Assembly (NCBI GenBank): GCA_021604505.1
Contig: BQJC01000003.1
Location: forward strand, 124,001 to 188,000
Source: Nitrospinaceae bacterium
Lineage (GTDB): Bacteria > Nitrospinota > Nitrospinia > Nitrospinales > VA-1
Direction of reading: 5' to 3'
DNA: 64,000 nt
Position 1 is the first letter of the stretch. Every line of letters starts with the position of its first letter. Position numbers and translations under genes: made by a program. Below are positions 38,966 through 49,562 of this stretch, in pieces. The notes under the pieces are model-generated. The model was not told where the DNA came from, searched no databases, and saw nothing but the letters and a program-made list of their open reading frames with translations.

Positions 38966-39883
38966 ATGGAGAGCATGGCCCTCATCGGAAAAATGCACAG
39001 ACAAAACACACCTGGCATTCTATGTCTTTCAATTTTCCTTGCAACCTTTCTCTTTTTCAGGAACGCCATTGCATTGGCGGATAGTCGGAATGACAAGCCA
39101 GGTCCGGTTTCCTGGCCGCTTCACCAGGCCGCTCAAGCCGGGGATCTCGCCCTGGCAGAAAAACTTCTTGCCTCCGGTTCAAACGTCAACGCGCAAAATA
39201 AGTGGGGCATCACCCCGCTGTACTCGGCGGTTTTCAGAAACCACCCGCAGATGGTGGCCTTTTTAATCGAACAGGGAGCCGATGTGAACCTGGCAGACAA
39301 TGAAGGGTTGGCCCCTATTCACGTCTCGGCGCTGGAAGACCACCTGAGGCTTGCCCAATTGCTCCTCAACAAAGGAGCCGAAATCAGCCTGCGAGATAAA
39401 TACGGATACACGCCCCTGCATTTGGCCGCCGATCAGGGCAGTGCGAAAGTCGCTGCCCTGCTCGCAATGGAAAGCTCAAACGTGAATACTCAGTCCAAAT
39501 GGGGGAACACACCTTTACACGCATCAGTCGCTCAAGGAAATCTGCCGCTGGTGAAATTGTTGGTCGGAAAAGGCGCCCGCATAAACGCAGGAGATCGGCT
39601 GGGACGAACCCCTCTCCATTGGATTGCAGAGAAGGGCCATATCGATGTTGCCAGGTTTCTCATTCAAAAGGGCGGCGGCCTCGATATCACCGACGGCGAT
39701 GGAGAAACGCCCCTGCATGAAGCCGCCAAGTGGGACCACAAGCCCATTGTGAAACTTTTTATCGCCCACGGCGCAGATGTTAACGCTAAAGGCTCAGACG
39801 GCAGAACTCCGGCACACATTGCCATCGCCCATGGAAATGCGGACATCGCCCAACTGCTCCAGTCCAAGGGCGGAACTTGGTAA
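38966..39883 (+). CDS. Exported ankyrin-repeat protein
   Basis: Up to 305 residues; ATGs at 38966, 38975 and 38993 are all possible and the last gives the neatest signal peptide (ILCLSIFLATFLFFRNAIA). Seven to eight ankyrin repeats follow (GITPLYSAVFRNHPQMVAFL, YGYTPLHLAADQGS, RTPLHWIAEKGHIDVARFL). Ankyrin repeats bind proteins; a periplasmic location is predicted. The gene is divergent from the Sel1-like gene with only about 10 bp between chosen starts, so they must share or overlap promoters. Confidence 0.85.
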   Translation: MESMALIGKMHRQNTPGILCLSIFLATFLFFRNAIALADSRNDKPGPVSWPLHQAAQAGDLALAEKLLASGSNVNAQNKWGITPLYSAVFRNHPQMVAFLIEQGADVNLADNEGLAPIHVSALEDHLRLAQLLLNKGAEISLRDKYGYTPLHLAADQGSAKVAALLAMESSNVNTQSKWGNTPLHASVAQGNLPLVKLLVGKGARINAGDRLGRTPLHWIAEKGHIDVARFLIQKGGGLDITDGDGETPLHEAAKWDHKPIVKLFIAHGADVNAKGSDGRTPAHIAIAHGNADIAQLLQSKGGTW

Positions 39884-40056
39884 TATTCTCTCCTGATCTT
39901 TAACGGACGGTAACCATCTTAAACCCAGTGCTCTTTGCGGCAGATAGACATTTTGAGTCGACAGAGGGATCTGACGCCATTTCAAGAATTCCACTCAATA
40001 TTATGACGGGTGGTGGGCAAGGCGATTAGAAAGGTCGTTCCGTAAGAAGATTTTTT

Positions 40057-43000
40057 CTACCCTTCTGTTTTCGCAGGTTGTGCTTTAGGGCTCGTTTTCG
40101 ACCGTTTCCAATTCTCTTTGGTCGTTTGAATGATGACGTAAAAAGCGGGAACCAATAGGGTGCCAATGATTGCAGAAACCAACATTCCGCCAAAAACAAT
40201 GGTTCCCAGCGACTGGCGGCTCACAGCCCCCGCGCCAGAAGCCAGAACAAGGGGAAGGACGCCGAGAATAAAAGAAATGGCCGTCATCATGACCGCTCGA
40301 AATCGAAGCCGGGCGGCTTTGACGGCCGCATCGACGATCGACAACCCGGCCTCTCTTTGGGCTTTGGCAAATTCAACGATGAGGATCGCGTTCTTTGAAG
40401 CCATGCCCACGAGCAGGATAAGCCCGATCTGGGCATAGATATCCAGAATGTTGCCCATCCCCCGCATCATCAGAAGGGCTCCGGCCAGGGCGACCGGAAC
40501 CGAAAGAATCACTCCCCAGGGAATGGACCAGCTTTCGTATTGGGCGACCAAAAACAAATACACAAATATTAAAGCCAGCGTGAAAACAAGGGGCAATTGA
40601 GAGCCCGATTTTATTTCCTGATACGACATGCCGGACCATTCAAAACCCATTCCTTCCGGAAGGACGCGCCCCGCAAGCTTTTCCACAGTCGCAATGGCCT
40701 GACCGGTGCTGAAGCCGGGGCCGGGACTGCCATTCACCTTGGCCGAGCGGTACATATTGTATCGTGTCAACGTTTCGGGCCCCAGCATGGAAGAGGTCTT
40801 TGTCAACGTTCGAAGCGGCACCATGACGCCGTCCGAGCTTCTCACATAAATCCGGCCGATATCATCGGGGCCGTCCCGATAACTCGACTCCGCTTGAATA
40901 ATGACCCGGTACACCCGTCCGAATTTATTGAAGTCGTTCACATAAAGCGACCCCAGCTGAGCCTGCAAACTGTCAAAAACTTCAGACACGGGGATTCCCA
41001 ATGCTTTCGCCTGCAGACGATCGATTTCAAGAAATATCTGCGGGACTTCCGCAGTGAACGTGCTGAAGACATTCTCCAGTCCGGGAGTCTGATTGGCTTC
41101 AAAGACAAATCCGCGCATGGCGGAAGAAAGGTCTTGCGGCTCACCGCCTCGCATATCCTGCAGTTGCAGTTCAAATCCGCTGGCGTTTCCCAGGCTCCGG
41201 ATCGGAGGGGGCGTGAAAGCAATCGCGCGGGCTCCTGGAACCTGGCCCATCATTCCCCAGACGCGGCCCAGAAGAGCGGCGCTGGACAATTCCTCGGTTG
41301 TACGCTCATGCCAGGGCTTAAGCACACAGATGACCGTCCCGGCGTTCGGCTTGGTTCCGCTGATCAATCCATTGCCTATCAGGGCGACAATATTTTCAAC
41401 TCCCGGAAGGCTCTTCATTATGTATTCGACTTGCTTGACCACCGTATCGGTTCGATTCAACGAAGCTCCATCCGGGAGCTGAACGTCTACAAACAGGACT
41501 CCCTGGTCCTCCTGGGGAATGAATCCGGTAGCTGAGGTATTAAAAATCCAGGCGGCTCCTCCTGCAATGAATAAAAATATTAACAGGGCAAAAACCAATC
41601 GCCGCACTAGAATTTTCACAAAAAACAAGTAGACACCTGAAACCCTTGCAAATACAGCTTCAAACCAACGTAGAGCAAACCAGGGTCGCGTCTCTTGCTT
41701 TCGCAACAATGTGGAGCAAAGAGCCGGGCTCAAGGTCAAAGCATTGAGGGAAGAAATCGAAACCGCGACGGCGATGGTGACGGAAAACTGCCGGTAAAGT
41801 TGGCCGGAAATTCCCGTCATGAATGTGATGGGGACAAAAACCGCCAGCAACACCAGGGTGGTCGCTATGATCGGGCCAAAAACTTCTTCCATCGCTTTTC
41901 GCGTCGCCTGCTTGGGTTGCAATCCTTCCTGCAAATGACGCTGAACATTTTCGACCACCACGATGGCATCGTCCACAACGATACCGATCGCCAAAACCAG
42001 GGCAAACAGAGACAGAGTATTGATGGAATAACCCAATGCCAGCAACAGGGCAAACGTTCCGATCAGGGACACGGGAATCGCTAAAGCCGGTATCAAAGTG
42101 GCACGCCAGTCCTGAATGAAAATATAAACAACCAGAACCACAAGTCCCAACGCTATGAACAGGGTTTCGACCAGTTCGCTAAGCGAGTTGTCTATGAATC
42201 GCGTGGCGTCGTAAGGGACGATGTACTGCATATCCTCGGGAAAATTCTTCGCCAGGCGCTCCATGGTTTCTTCAATGCGTTGTGCGACCTCCAGAGCGTT
42301 CGCTTCTGGAAGTTGATAGATGGCAAAGTTAACGGTGGGGGATTGATTCAGCCGGGAAAACGTTTCAAAGGTCTGGGAACTGAGTTCCACCCTCGCCAGG
42401 TCTCTGATGCGCACGACCGAGCCATCTGCCTGGGCGAGAACGATAATATCTTCAAATTCCGAAACATTCGAAAGCCGCCCCTTGGCCTGAATCGTGTATT
42501 GGAACTGCTGATCCGGGGCTGACGGGGCCTGCCCCACTTGTCCGGCGGCGGCCTGCAAATTCTGATCGCGGATCGCCGCAACGACATCGTTCGTGGTGAC
42601 CCCCAGATTGACCATCTTGTCCGGGTCCAGCCACATTCGTATGGAGTAATCCAGGGCCCCAAAGATGGCGACATCGCTGACACCGGGAACACGCGACAAC
42701 ACGTCTTTTATATTGATGGTGATGAAGTTGCTCAAAAACAACTGATCGTAGGTGCCATTGGGGGAAGAAAACGCAATGATCTGCAGGAATTCAGGCGATC
42801 GCTTCCGCACGGAAACGCCGGATCGGTTCACCTCCTCCGGCAGTTTGGGGGTCGCCAGCGACAATCGGTTCTGAACGTTGACGGCGGCCATATCCGGGTC
42901 CGTCCCAATTTCAAAAGTGATGTCCAGAGTGTAGGCGCCGCTGTCCGTACTCTTGGAAGACATGTAAATCATGTTTTCGACACCGTTGATCTGTGCCTCA

Positions 43001-43197
43001 ATGGGAACGGCAACGGTGCTTTCCAGCACGGCGGCGCTGGCGCCTGGGTAAGAAGCTCTAACCTGAACCTGCGGCGGAGCGATCTGGGGATATAAAGAAA
43101 CGGGCAATTGTGGGATGGAAACCAATCCGGCAATCACGATGACAATGGAAATGACGAAGGCAAACCGTGGCCGCTCGATAAAAAAATTACTGAACAT
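40057..43197 (-). CDS. RND efflux inner-membrane transporter (HAE1 family)
   Basis: The 1046-residue protein has the AcrB/MexB architecture: N-terminal membrane helix, two large periplasmic porter domains and twelve membrane segments. Visible are [18 protein letters not shown] (proton-relay aspartates in helix 4) and [10 protein letters not shown], plus the second-half [14 protein letters not shown]. It exports hydrophobic or amphiphilic compounds using proton motive force, in complex with the adaptor and outer-membrane channel encoded just upstream. Substrates cannot be predicted. It is 3 bp from the adaptor gene. Confidence 0.95.
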   Translation of the reverse strand: MFSNFFIERPRFAFVISIVIVIAGLVSIPQLPVSLYPQIAPPQVQVRASYPGASAAVLESTVAVPIEAQINGVENMIYMSSKSTDSGAYTLDITFEIGTDPDMAAVNVQNRLSLATPKLPEEVNRSGVSVRKRSPEFLQIIAFSSPNGTYDQLFLSNFITINIKDVLSRVPGVSDVAIFGALDYSIRMWLDPDKMVNLGVTTNDVVAAIRDQNLQAAAGQVGQAPSAPDQQFQYTIQAKGRLSNVSEFEDIIVLAQADGSVVRIRDLARVELSSQTFETFSRLNQSPTVNFAIYQLPEANALEVAQRIEETMERLAKNFPEDMQYIVPYDATRFIDNSLSELVETLFIALGLVVLVVYIFIQDWRATLIPALAIPVSLIGTFALLLALGYSINTLSLFALVLAIGIVVDDAIVVVENVQRHLQEGLQPKQATRKAMEEVFGPIIATTLVLLAVFVPITFMTGISGQLYRQFSVTIAVAVSISSLNALTLSPALCSTLLRKQETRPWFALRWFEAVFARVSGVYLFFVKILVRRLVFALLIFLFIAGGAAWIFNTSATGFIPQEDQGVLFVDVQLPDGASLNRTDTVVKQVEYIMKSLPGVENIVALIGNGLISGTKPNAGTVICVLKPWHERTTEELSSAALLGRVWGMMGQVPGARAIAFTPPPIRSLGNASGFELQLQDMRGGEPQDLSSAMRGFVFEANQTPGLENVFSTFTAEVPQIFLEIDRLQAKALGIPVSEVFDSLQAQLGSLYVNDFNKFGRVYRVIIQAESSYRDGPDDIGRIYVRSSDGVMVPLRTLTKTSSMLGPETLTRYNMYRSAKVNGSPGPGFSTGQAIATVEKLAGRVLPEGMGFEWSGMSYQEIKSGSQLPLVFTLALIFVYLFLVAQYESWSIPWGVILSVPVALAGALLMMRGMGNILDIYAQIGLILLVGMASKNAILIVEFAKAQREAGLSIVDAAVKAARLRFRAVMMTAISFILGVLPLVLASGAGAVSRQSLGTIVFGGMLVSAIIGTLLVPAFYVIIQTTKENWKRSKTSPKAQPAKTEG

Positions 43198-43200
43198 GAC

Positions 43201-44391
43201 CTATTTCTCACCCGATGGGGATTGAGCTGTCTGTACGGTGATCCCTGGCCGTACTTTTTGCAAACCTTCCGATATCACCCTTTCGCCAACCTCCAACCCT
43301 TCTTTAACAATCCAGTTGACGCCATGCTTTTCGCCCACATCGACATACCTTTTTTGCACCCTGTTTTCCGCATCGACAACCAGCACGAATTTTCCCGCCT
43401 GGTCGTGCTGGATGGCGATCTGAGGAATCACTTTCTCGGTCCTGATATCGTCTCTCTTGACGAGGACCTTCACAAACTGCCCTGGAAGTAATAACCGCAG
43501 ATTATGAGGAATGTTTGCCTTACCGGGCAGGACATTGTTGCCTTTATTTTGAAAAACGGCCCGGATGGTAATGGTTCCGGTCTTGTCATCGACGATGTGA
43601 CTGACAAAGTCCTCGACGCCTTCAAAGGGATACATGGTTCCATTGGGCAATTGAATGTGGGGGGTGAATGTCGTCGCCTGGCCTTTTTTAATCTGGCTTT
43701 GAAATTCTGTCAGGACATCCGCAGAACTCACGGTGAAGAGGACATAGATAGGGTCCATTTGAACAATGGTTGCCAGAGTGCCAGAGGCGGGAGACACCAG
43801 GTTGCCGACGTTGACGGAAACACGGCCGATGCGTCCGTCGATGGGTGAACGAACCTCCGTATAACTGAGGTTCAGTTTCGCCTGATCCAGCACCGCGCGG
43901 GCATTCATCAATTGGGCCTGCGCTTTGAGAAAATCGCTTTCGGCTTTATCAAGATCGGTTTGTGATACCCCGCCTTTACGCACCGTTTTCAATCGGTTCA
44001 AATAAGACTCGGCATTTTGCAGAGTGGCTTTCGCCTCGGTAACTTTGGCCTCGTCGGCTTTTACTTCGATCTGGTAAGGGGCTTGCTCAATGACGAATAA
44101 AAGATCGCCTTTTTCAACATCTTCCCCTTCCTTGAAATTTCGCTTCTCCAGATAACCCTGTACCCGCGCAACCAGGTTGACTGTTTTTTGAGCGGCGGTT
44201 CGGCCCACCAGTTCGTGAGTTCTTACAACTTCTTCGTGCACCACCGGAACCACTGTGACTGCCGGGGCCGGTCGTTGTGGGGAATTCGCGGCATCGCTTT
44301 TCTCACTTTGACACCCGGAAACCGCGGTCAAAAACGCAACCCCTAGAAAATAATTAAGAAGGTTCCATAGTTTCGAGTCAAAGTTTCTCAT
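43201..44391 (-). CDS. RND periplasmic adaptor lipoprotein (membrane fusion protein)
   Basis: ATG 44391 has AGGGAA before it and yields 396 residues beginning with a lipoprotein signal (LTAVSGC; the cysteine is the lipid anchor). The longer frame to 44448 would overlap the outer-membrane gene and bury the signal. Lipoyl-like half-motifs (VQGYLEKRNFKEGEDVEKGD), a helical hairpin and GRIGRVSVNVGNLVSPASG follow, typical of AcrA/MexA. It bridges pump and outer-membrane channel. Confidence 0.93.
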   Translation of the reverse strand: MRNFDSKLWNLLNYFLGVAFLTAVSGCQSEKSDAANSPQRPAPAVTVVPVVHEEVVRTHELVGRTAAQKTVNLVARVQGYLEKRNFKEGEDVEKGDLLFVIEQAPYQIEVKADEAKVTEAKATLQNAESYLNRLKTVRKGGVSQTDLDKAESDFLKAQAQLMNARAVLDQAKLNLSYTEVRSPIDGRIGRVSVNVGNLVSPASGTLATIVQMDPIYVLFTVSSADVLTEFQSQIKKGQATTFTPHIQLPNGTMYPFEGVEDFVSHIVDDKTGTITIRAVFQNKGNNVLPGKANIPHNLRLLLPGQFVKVLVKRDDIRTEKVIPQIAIQHDQAGKFVLVVDAENRVQKRYVDVGEKHGVNWIVKEGLEVGERVISEGLQKVRPGITVQTAQSPSGEK

Positions 44392-44399
44392 AATGTTCC

Positions 44400-45926
44400 C
44401 TAAGATTTTGGGACTTCCTGGGGCGCGTCTACCATAAGAGGTTTCCACCCGCCGCCCAAGGCTTTAAAAAGGCGGATCAAGTTGGAAGTGACCTGGCCTT
44501 CACTCGCCGCCAATTGATCCTGAAACGAAAACAGGGCTCTCTCTGCATCCAGTACGCCAATAAAGTCGGACAATCCTGCGGTGTACAACTCACGGGCCAG
44601 GCTGGCGGCATGTTCCGCCGACTGTGTTGATTTCAGCAGGGATTTTCTTCGAACCTGTTCATCGGCATAATCAACCAAAGCATTTTCTACATCTTTGACC
44701 GCCGTTAATACCGAAGATTCATATTGGATCAACGCCTGTTCCTGACGCTCGCTCTCCACTTTTATGTTTTGCCGAATGCGGCCCGCATCAAAAACATTCC
44801 AGGTCACCTGAGGCCCGATTTGAAAGGCCGCCGCAGGTCCTGTGAATAAGCTGGCCGCGGAAAGGGATTCAAGACCTATCGAACCGAATAGAGTCAGTTT
44901 CGGATATAGATCCGCCGTGGCCACACCAACTAAAGCGGTTTGCGCCGCCAATTCCCGTTCTCTCCCCCGGACATCCGGCCTGCGGCGCAATAGATCCGCA
45001 GGAACGCCAACAACCACTTCCACCGGAGTGATAGGAATTTTTTTATACTCCTCCAGCAATTGTCTCAATGACCCTGGAAATTCTCCGAGAAGAACCGCGA
45101 GGCCATTTTTTCCCTGTTCGATTCCTGTTCGTAAGGTCGGAATTTCCGCTTTGGTGCTTTCAAGATTGTATTTTGCCTGTTCCAGAGACAGCGTGGTCGT
45201 CAACCCCGAGTCCAATCGATCCTGAACGATTTGCAACGTATCTTTTTGGGACTTCAGACTTTTTTCAGCGGCCGCGAGCCGGGCTTGAAAGGAACGGATT
45301 TCAACATAGTTCAAAGCCACTTCCGCCACCAGACTGACCAGCGTATCGTTTAATTCTTCCCGGCGGGCTTCCAGGGATGCTTCCGCCGATTCCACCGAAC
45401 GCCGGATACCACCGAACAAATCAACTTCCCAACTGGCATCAAAGCCCGAGGAAAACAGATCGGATTCTTTTCCGGTATTGGTTTCCTTACTGGTTTTCTG
45501 GCGGCTCACTGAACCGTCGGCATTGATGGTCGGGAAACGGTCGGCTCTGGCGATTCCCCGCCTGGCGCGTTCTTCCCTCAACCGCGATTGCGCCAGCTTA
45601 AGATCAAGATTGCCTTTCACCGCCCGTTCGACCAGCCGGGCCAATAAGGGGTCCTCCAAAGTATTCCACCAGTCGGCCAACATTTCGGGAGTCACTTGTT
45701 TAACAGGGAGCGCGTCCTTTTCTTCAGTTTTGCCGGCGGAGGTGTCTTCAGGTTTGGTTTTCAGGGCCGCATTCGTTTGTGAGGGAAACTGCTCCGGAAC
45801 CTTGGTCTCCGGTGGGACATAGTCCGGACCGACCGTTGCGCATCCCGCGAAAATCAGCAAAGCCGAATACGCAATCAGCGGAGAACGAATCACCTTCTGT
45901 CTCCTTTTTTCTTTCAGCAAAGGCAT
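44400..45926 (-). CDS. RND outer-membrane efflux channel lipoprotein (OprM/NodT type)
   Basis: The 508-residue protein has a lipobox (LLIFAGC) and two repeated TolC-like halves. Visible are VGPDYVPPE at the mature N terminus, SFDASWEVDLFGGIRR and PADLLRRRPDVRGRERELAA, hallmarks of the NodT subfamily. It is the first gene of the three-gene efflux operon, which is transcribed leftwards. No dedicated regulator gene adjoins it. Confidence 0.93.
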   Translation of the reverse strand: MPLLKEKRRQKVIRSPLIAYSALLIFAGCATVGPDYVPPETKVPEQFPSQTNAALKTKPEDTSAGKTEEKDALPVKQVTPEMLADWWNTLEDPLLARLVERAVKGNLDLKLAQSRLREERARRGIARADRFPTINADGSVSRQKTSKETNTGKESDLFSSGFDASWEVDLFGGIRRSVESAEASLEARREELNDTLVSLVAEVALNYVEIRSFQARLAAAEKSLKSQKDTLQIVQDRLDSGLTTTLSLEQAKYNLESTKAEIPTLRTGIEQGKNGLAVLLGEFPGSLRQLLEEYKKIPITPVEVVVGVPADLLRRRPDVRGRERELAAQTALVGVATADLYPKLTLFGSIGLESLSAASLFTGPAAAFQIGPQVTWNVFDAGRIRQNIKVESERQEQALIQYESSVLTAVKDVENALVDYADEQVRRKSLLKSTQSAEHAASLARELYTAGLSDFIGVLDAERALFSFQDQLAASEGQVTSNLIRLFKALGGGWKPLMVDAPQEVPKS

Positions 45927-46254
45927 GGGTTTTTAAAATAAATTTTCGGGTTGAAGACCAATTATATCAATCAGTTTGAATTAGTCCACAGAAATAGTTT
46001 TTCACCCGCAGCCAAGGGTTCAAACTTTCGCATCGCCAAACGATCCGCAGAGAAAGGTGCAAGATTCGCGGGGTAAGTTTGGGGAGTCAAAAATCAACTA
46101 TAGGTACCGCAGAAAGAAACCCCATATGACTCTGAATTGGCTCAATACATAAGGAACGCACTTGCTTTTCATTGTTTGGCAAATCCTTTTGATACCGGCG
46201 TCATGCTACGAAACAAGAAACGCACCTCCCCGGTACAACGGTCACTTGACCCAG
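45927..46254. other. Intergenic region upstream of the efflux operon
   Basis: About 330 bp without a supported gene. It should contain the efflux operon promoter and the 3' end of the DUF2959 gene. No regulator dyad is evident. Confidence 0.25.
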
Positions 46255-46920
46255 CTATTTATTACCGTCTTGTGTCATTGTTTCAAGGAAGGAATTTGCT
46301 TCTTTAATGGCCGCCTCCATTTCTTTGACCAGCGAAGCCACATCTGTTTCTACCTCTACCAGCTCCTTTTGCAAAGAGGCTATGGCTGCGGCATTGAGAT
46401 TGTGTTTTAGAGTGAGCACCTGATTATTAAGCGCTGAAAGCACAGGCTTAATTTTTTTCTCTGCCCGCTTCATAGCTTTGATCAAAGTTCCGTAGCGTTT
46501 TTTAGTTGCATTGAGTTGCACCTCGCTGTTGTTTCGTAATTTGATATTCGTGTATTGCCCCAGTTCCTCTTCCCATTCTTCAAACAAAGCTCCCGCCACG
46601 TGCTCCACCTTTTCGATCCGATCCTTAACGTCGTTGGCTTTGGCTTCGCTTTTCTCATACACGCCATTGAGTTTTTTATACTTTTCTTCAAGGGTGCCGC
46701 CTTTAAATTTCAAAGTGGCCGAAAACTGTTCCAAAGCGGAGTTGAATTGCTCTTTCGCATCCAGTTGTGAATCGCGTGCGCCTTCAATGCGGTCCGCTAA
46801 AATTTCTCTTTTGTGAGTGCCTAATTTTTCCATGGTATTGTAATAAACCGTTTGACACCCGGAGAAAAACAATAAAAGGATCAACCACCCCATAAAAAAA
46901 ATTACAGACCGCTTATGCAT
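46255..46920 (-). CDS. DUF2959 family lipoprotein
   Basis: ATG 46920 is eight bases after AAGGAG; the GTG at 46929 overlaps that site and is less likely. The 221-residue product has a lipobox (LFFSGC) and the DUF2959 opening YYNTMEKLGTHKREIL followed by long coiled-coil helices (EKSEAKANDVKDRIEK, ATKKRYGTLIKAMKRAEK). DUF2959 proteins are of unknown function. It probably belongs to the envelope-stress group downstream. Confidence 0.85.
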   Translation of the reverse strand: MHKRSVIFFMGWLILLLFFSGCQTVYYNTMEKLGTHKREILADRIEGARDSQLDAKEQFNSALEQFSATLKFKGGTLEEKYKKLNGVYEKSEAKANDVKDRIEKVEHVAGALFEEWEEELGQYTNIKLRNNSEVQLNATKKRYGTLIKAMKRAEKKIKPVLSALNNQVLTLKHNLNAAAIASLQKELVEVETDVASLVKEMEAAIKEANSFLETMTQDGNK

Positions 46921-47189
46921 AACTTTCACTCCTTGAGGGTTAGTTTAAATAAAAAATAAATACCAACGATACTCCAATCATTTATCAACTCATAGAAGAT
47001 AATTCTGCCTTCGCCCTGGTTCCATTCATCACCAGGTTTCGCTGATCGCCTGGACATTCCATGGAACCCTTAAATTCCAGAGATTCCGCTCCAGGAAGAA
47101 GTTTCCACCATCGCCTTAGAATAAGTCCGATACCACCTGAAGATCATGGCTGCAGTTCGCCAAAGGCCCAGGGAAAAGTATTTAAAACA
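46921..47189. other. Intergenic region between DUF2959 gene and DUF1722 remnant
   Basis: About 270 bp. Frames here are short and unconvincing. I looked for a sigma-54 element serving the DUF2959 gene and did not find one. Confidence 0.25.
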
Positions 47190-47520
47190 TGGTTTCTAAA
47201 GCTCAGGTTTTTTGGGATGAGGATTCAGGCACGCTTGGTCGAGCAAATAGGTGATGTTGTATTTCTTCACCTAATGCCGAATGAGGGTGAGAGGAACAAC
47301 CAGCGGTACCAGTTCTTTTTTGTAGTCTTCCTGGGTCGAAAGTATCCCGCTTTTCTTCCTGGGTCAGATCTTTTTTCAGGAATCACAACTTTTGCTGAGG
47401 GTGAAAGTTGACCAGCGCCCCCGTTGAATATCCTTCTTGAAATAAATTTTGCAGACGATGATGACTGAACACACGGACGATAAAGTTTTTCCGGATTTTG
47501 AAGTCGTTCAGTTTCCAGAT
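47190..47520 (-). pseudogene. Decayed DUF1722 (YbgA-like) gene
   Basis: Two stretches on the minus strand match the DUF1722 domain by eye. The first, WKLNDFKIRKNFIVRVFSHH then LFQEGYSTGALVNFH, matches its N-terminal part. After a stop and a shift comes YKKELVPLVVPLTLIRH, then VKKYNITYLLDQACLNPHP, its C-terminal part. The middle of the domain is missing and stops and frame changes break the rest. DUF1722 proteins often follow a DUF523 domain; none is visible. The remnant is flanked by intact genes. Confidence 0.6.
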
Positions 47521-47640
47521 GCTGGCCCCGGGGTCCAGACTCCTCAGCGTACAAGCTGGCCGAGGAGCCTTCCTTTTTAGTTTCTCGCGTTTTTCATTTT
47601 AGGTTTTAAACTAACTTTTTTCGAGTTGAAAAGAGGCGGT

Positions 47641-49149
47641 TTACAGTCCAACCCGGATGTCACGGTAATTAAATTCCGCCTTCGCCACCTCACCGTTGTC
47701 AAGTGTAAGGTCTGTTTTGACTATTTTGGCACCTCCTTGAAAACCTTTTTCCACTGCCCTGTGCACTCCCTTCCAGTCAAAAACTTTCCCAGACAAATCA
47801 GCCGCTCCATTTTCCACACTAACCAAAATATTCTCACCATTTACAAACAAACTCCAAGAAATAAGGTTTTGAATATCTTCCCGGATTTTTTTATCGTTTT
47901 TCTTGGGCCAGGAAAAAAGCACCGAAAGTTGGTTGTCGATGTTTTCCACGCCTCGGACAGATGAAACCACTTGCTCCACCAAGGCTTTCTCATATAAAGT
48001 GCTGACCTCTCCGTGTAAATTTACTTTTTTGTCTTTAACTTTAGTTTCCAGTTCAACGTCGCCGGTTAGAGGATGGTTTGCAAGGGCATTTTTAATCTTC
48101 TTTGCAAGTGCTTCATCGGAATTTGGAGAGCCATTCAAACTAACCTTGATATTATTAATGATCTTTTTTACTCCCACGGTATTCGAAGCATCCTGCTCCG
48201 CAGCTTTTTTAATCAGAAAGTGCTTCACCGTTCCTTCCAACCTTACAATTCCATCCGAAACTTTGATTTTAATCCCGGCTGGTTTTACTCTAGGATCCAG
48301 AGCCAGGACTTCATTCACGGCATCCCTGATTTCATCGTCCTCTAAAGAAACCGGTTTGGTTTTTCGCAGATCCTCACTTCGTATGAAGGTGTTAATTGCT
48401 AATCCAAGGTCATCGATCTCTTTTACCCCGGTAACCCAGGAATTATAGCGAACCCGATTTTTCTCCGCTTCGCTGCCAATCGTTCCAGTTAAAGACACTT
48501 TTCCGTTTTCCACATTCACTGTGATGCCGCCATCAAAAATCCAGACATTCAATTTAAGACGGCGCTTGATTTCGGCTTTTATTTCCTCATCAAGCCGGTG
48601 CTCTTTTGGTGCTGGTTTTATTTTGTTGTTCACTTTGCGGACCCCTTTAACCCCTTTCGCGACCTGCGTGGCCAGGAATTTTTCCTGGTAAGAGTCCACC
48701 TTTCCATTCAATGTGACAATTCCTTCGTGAACCGAAAAATCTATCTGATAAGATTCAGTGACGGGGTCTTCTTCAATCGCTTTTTTCAGGTTTTTTTCAA
48801 TTTCTTGGTCTGGCCGATTGATTCTCGAAATATGAATCTGGCTCACGACGGCACGCACCCCTTGAATGGTTTGAGCAATCAGGACCGCCCGCTCCCGGGT
48901 CAATAAATTATCCACGACCCCTGACAGAGTCACAATTCCATCTTTGGTTTTTATATCGACCAATAAGGAATATCTTTCATTGAAGTTAATCGATAAACTT
49001 CTCTTGATGGCCTCCGTAATCTGGCCGTCGGACGGAGTGATCATTGCCGAAAAAGAAAACCTGGGCATCAAAAGTAAAAAAATGGAGATGGCAAAACCTG
49101 CCAGGACAATAGGCATTTCCCCTTTCTGGGTAAGTAATTTATTGTTCAT
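47641..49149 (-). CDS. Exported protein of six tandem BON domains
   Basis: The 502-residue protein starts with a signal peptide (VLAGFAISIFLLLMPRFSFS). Six BON domains of about 68 residues follow, each with the GxVxLxGxV core and a closing GVxxVxNxI strand. BON domains bind membranes or lipids and are common in envelope-stress proteins. It is a paralogue of the 50946 gene. A sigma-54-type promoter lies about 100 bp upstream. Confidence 0.9.
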   Translation of the reverse strand: MNNKLLTQKGEMPIVLAGFAISIFLLLMPRFSFSAMITPSDGQITEAIKRSLSINFNERYSLLVDIKTKDGIVTLSGVVDNLLTRERAVLIAQTIQGVRAVVSQIHISRINRPDQEIEKNLKKAIEEDPVTESYQIDFSVHEGIVTLNGKVDSYQEKFLATQVAKGVKGVRKVNNKIKPAPKEHRLDEEIKAEIKRRLKLNVWIFDGGITVNVENGKVSLTGTIGSEAEKNRVRYNSWVTGVKEIDDLGLAINTFIRSEDLRKTKPVSLEDDEIRDAVNEVLALDPRVKPAGIKIKVSDGIVRLEGTVKHFLIKKAAEQDASNTVGVKKIINNIKVSLNGSPNSDEALAKKIKNALANHPLTGDVELETKVKDKKVNLHGEVSTLYEKALVEQVVSSVRGVENIDNQLSVLFSWPKKNDKKIREDIQNLISWSLFVNGENILVSVENGAADLSGKVFDWKGVHRAVEKGFQGGAKIVKTDLTLDNGEVAKAEFNYRDIRVGL

Positions 49150-49250
49150 AACGACAACTCGCCTTTCATTTTATAGTCAGAAACTTGTGTGGTTCATAAA
49201 CACCTATACCGATGCAATTTTGTTAAATTTCTATCGGTCAGAAATAAAAA

Positions 49251-49266
49251 TGCAATTTCAGTGCCG
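49251..49266 (-). promoter_or_regulatory. Sigma-54-type -24/-12 promoter for the BON gene
   Basis: On the minus strand the sequence reads CGGCAC-TGAAA-TTGCA, a near-perfect sigma-54 element with GG and GC 10 bp apart. The expected transcript start near 49240 gives a leader of about 90 nt to ATG 49149. Confidence 0.65.
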
Positions 49267-49465
49267 TATTGACTCAACAAGGATCGAGGAAAAAATCGGT
49301 TTGAGAAGTTGCAGTGTCGCGAAGAACAAACTTAAAAATAAACCAACAAAATTCAATTTTTAGCAGATAAAAAAAGCTTACAAAAAGTTTTAGTAGAAGG
49401 GTCTATATACTGTTAAAAGAATATGGCAAACAATTTGAAAACCCGATCCGCGTTTAAATTACAGT

Positions 49466-49481
49466 AGGCACGCATAATGCT
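49466..49481 (+). promoter_or_regulatory. Sigma-54-type -24/-12 promoter for the small TPR gene
   Basis: AGGCAC-GCATA-ATGCT keeps GG and GC 10 bp apart. It faces away from the BON promoter 200 bp to its left, so the two may share an activator site between them. The leader to ATG 49563 would be about 70 nt. Confidence 0.6.
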
Positions 49482-49562
49482 TATTTATTTGAAGGATAGG
49501 CGAAGGATTCTTTAAAAAAGAACTTTCCATGATTATGGTTCCCTTCAAATAAGGAGGATTTT

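Noticed and set aside
40597-43095. Several plus-strand frames (up to 312 residues) opposite the RND transporter
   Set aside because: Shadow frames of a well-conserved gene, no independent start signals.
46921-47189. Sigma-54 element for the DUF2959 gene
   Set aside because: No GG-N10-GC arrangement on the minus strand in this interval.
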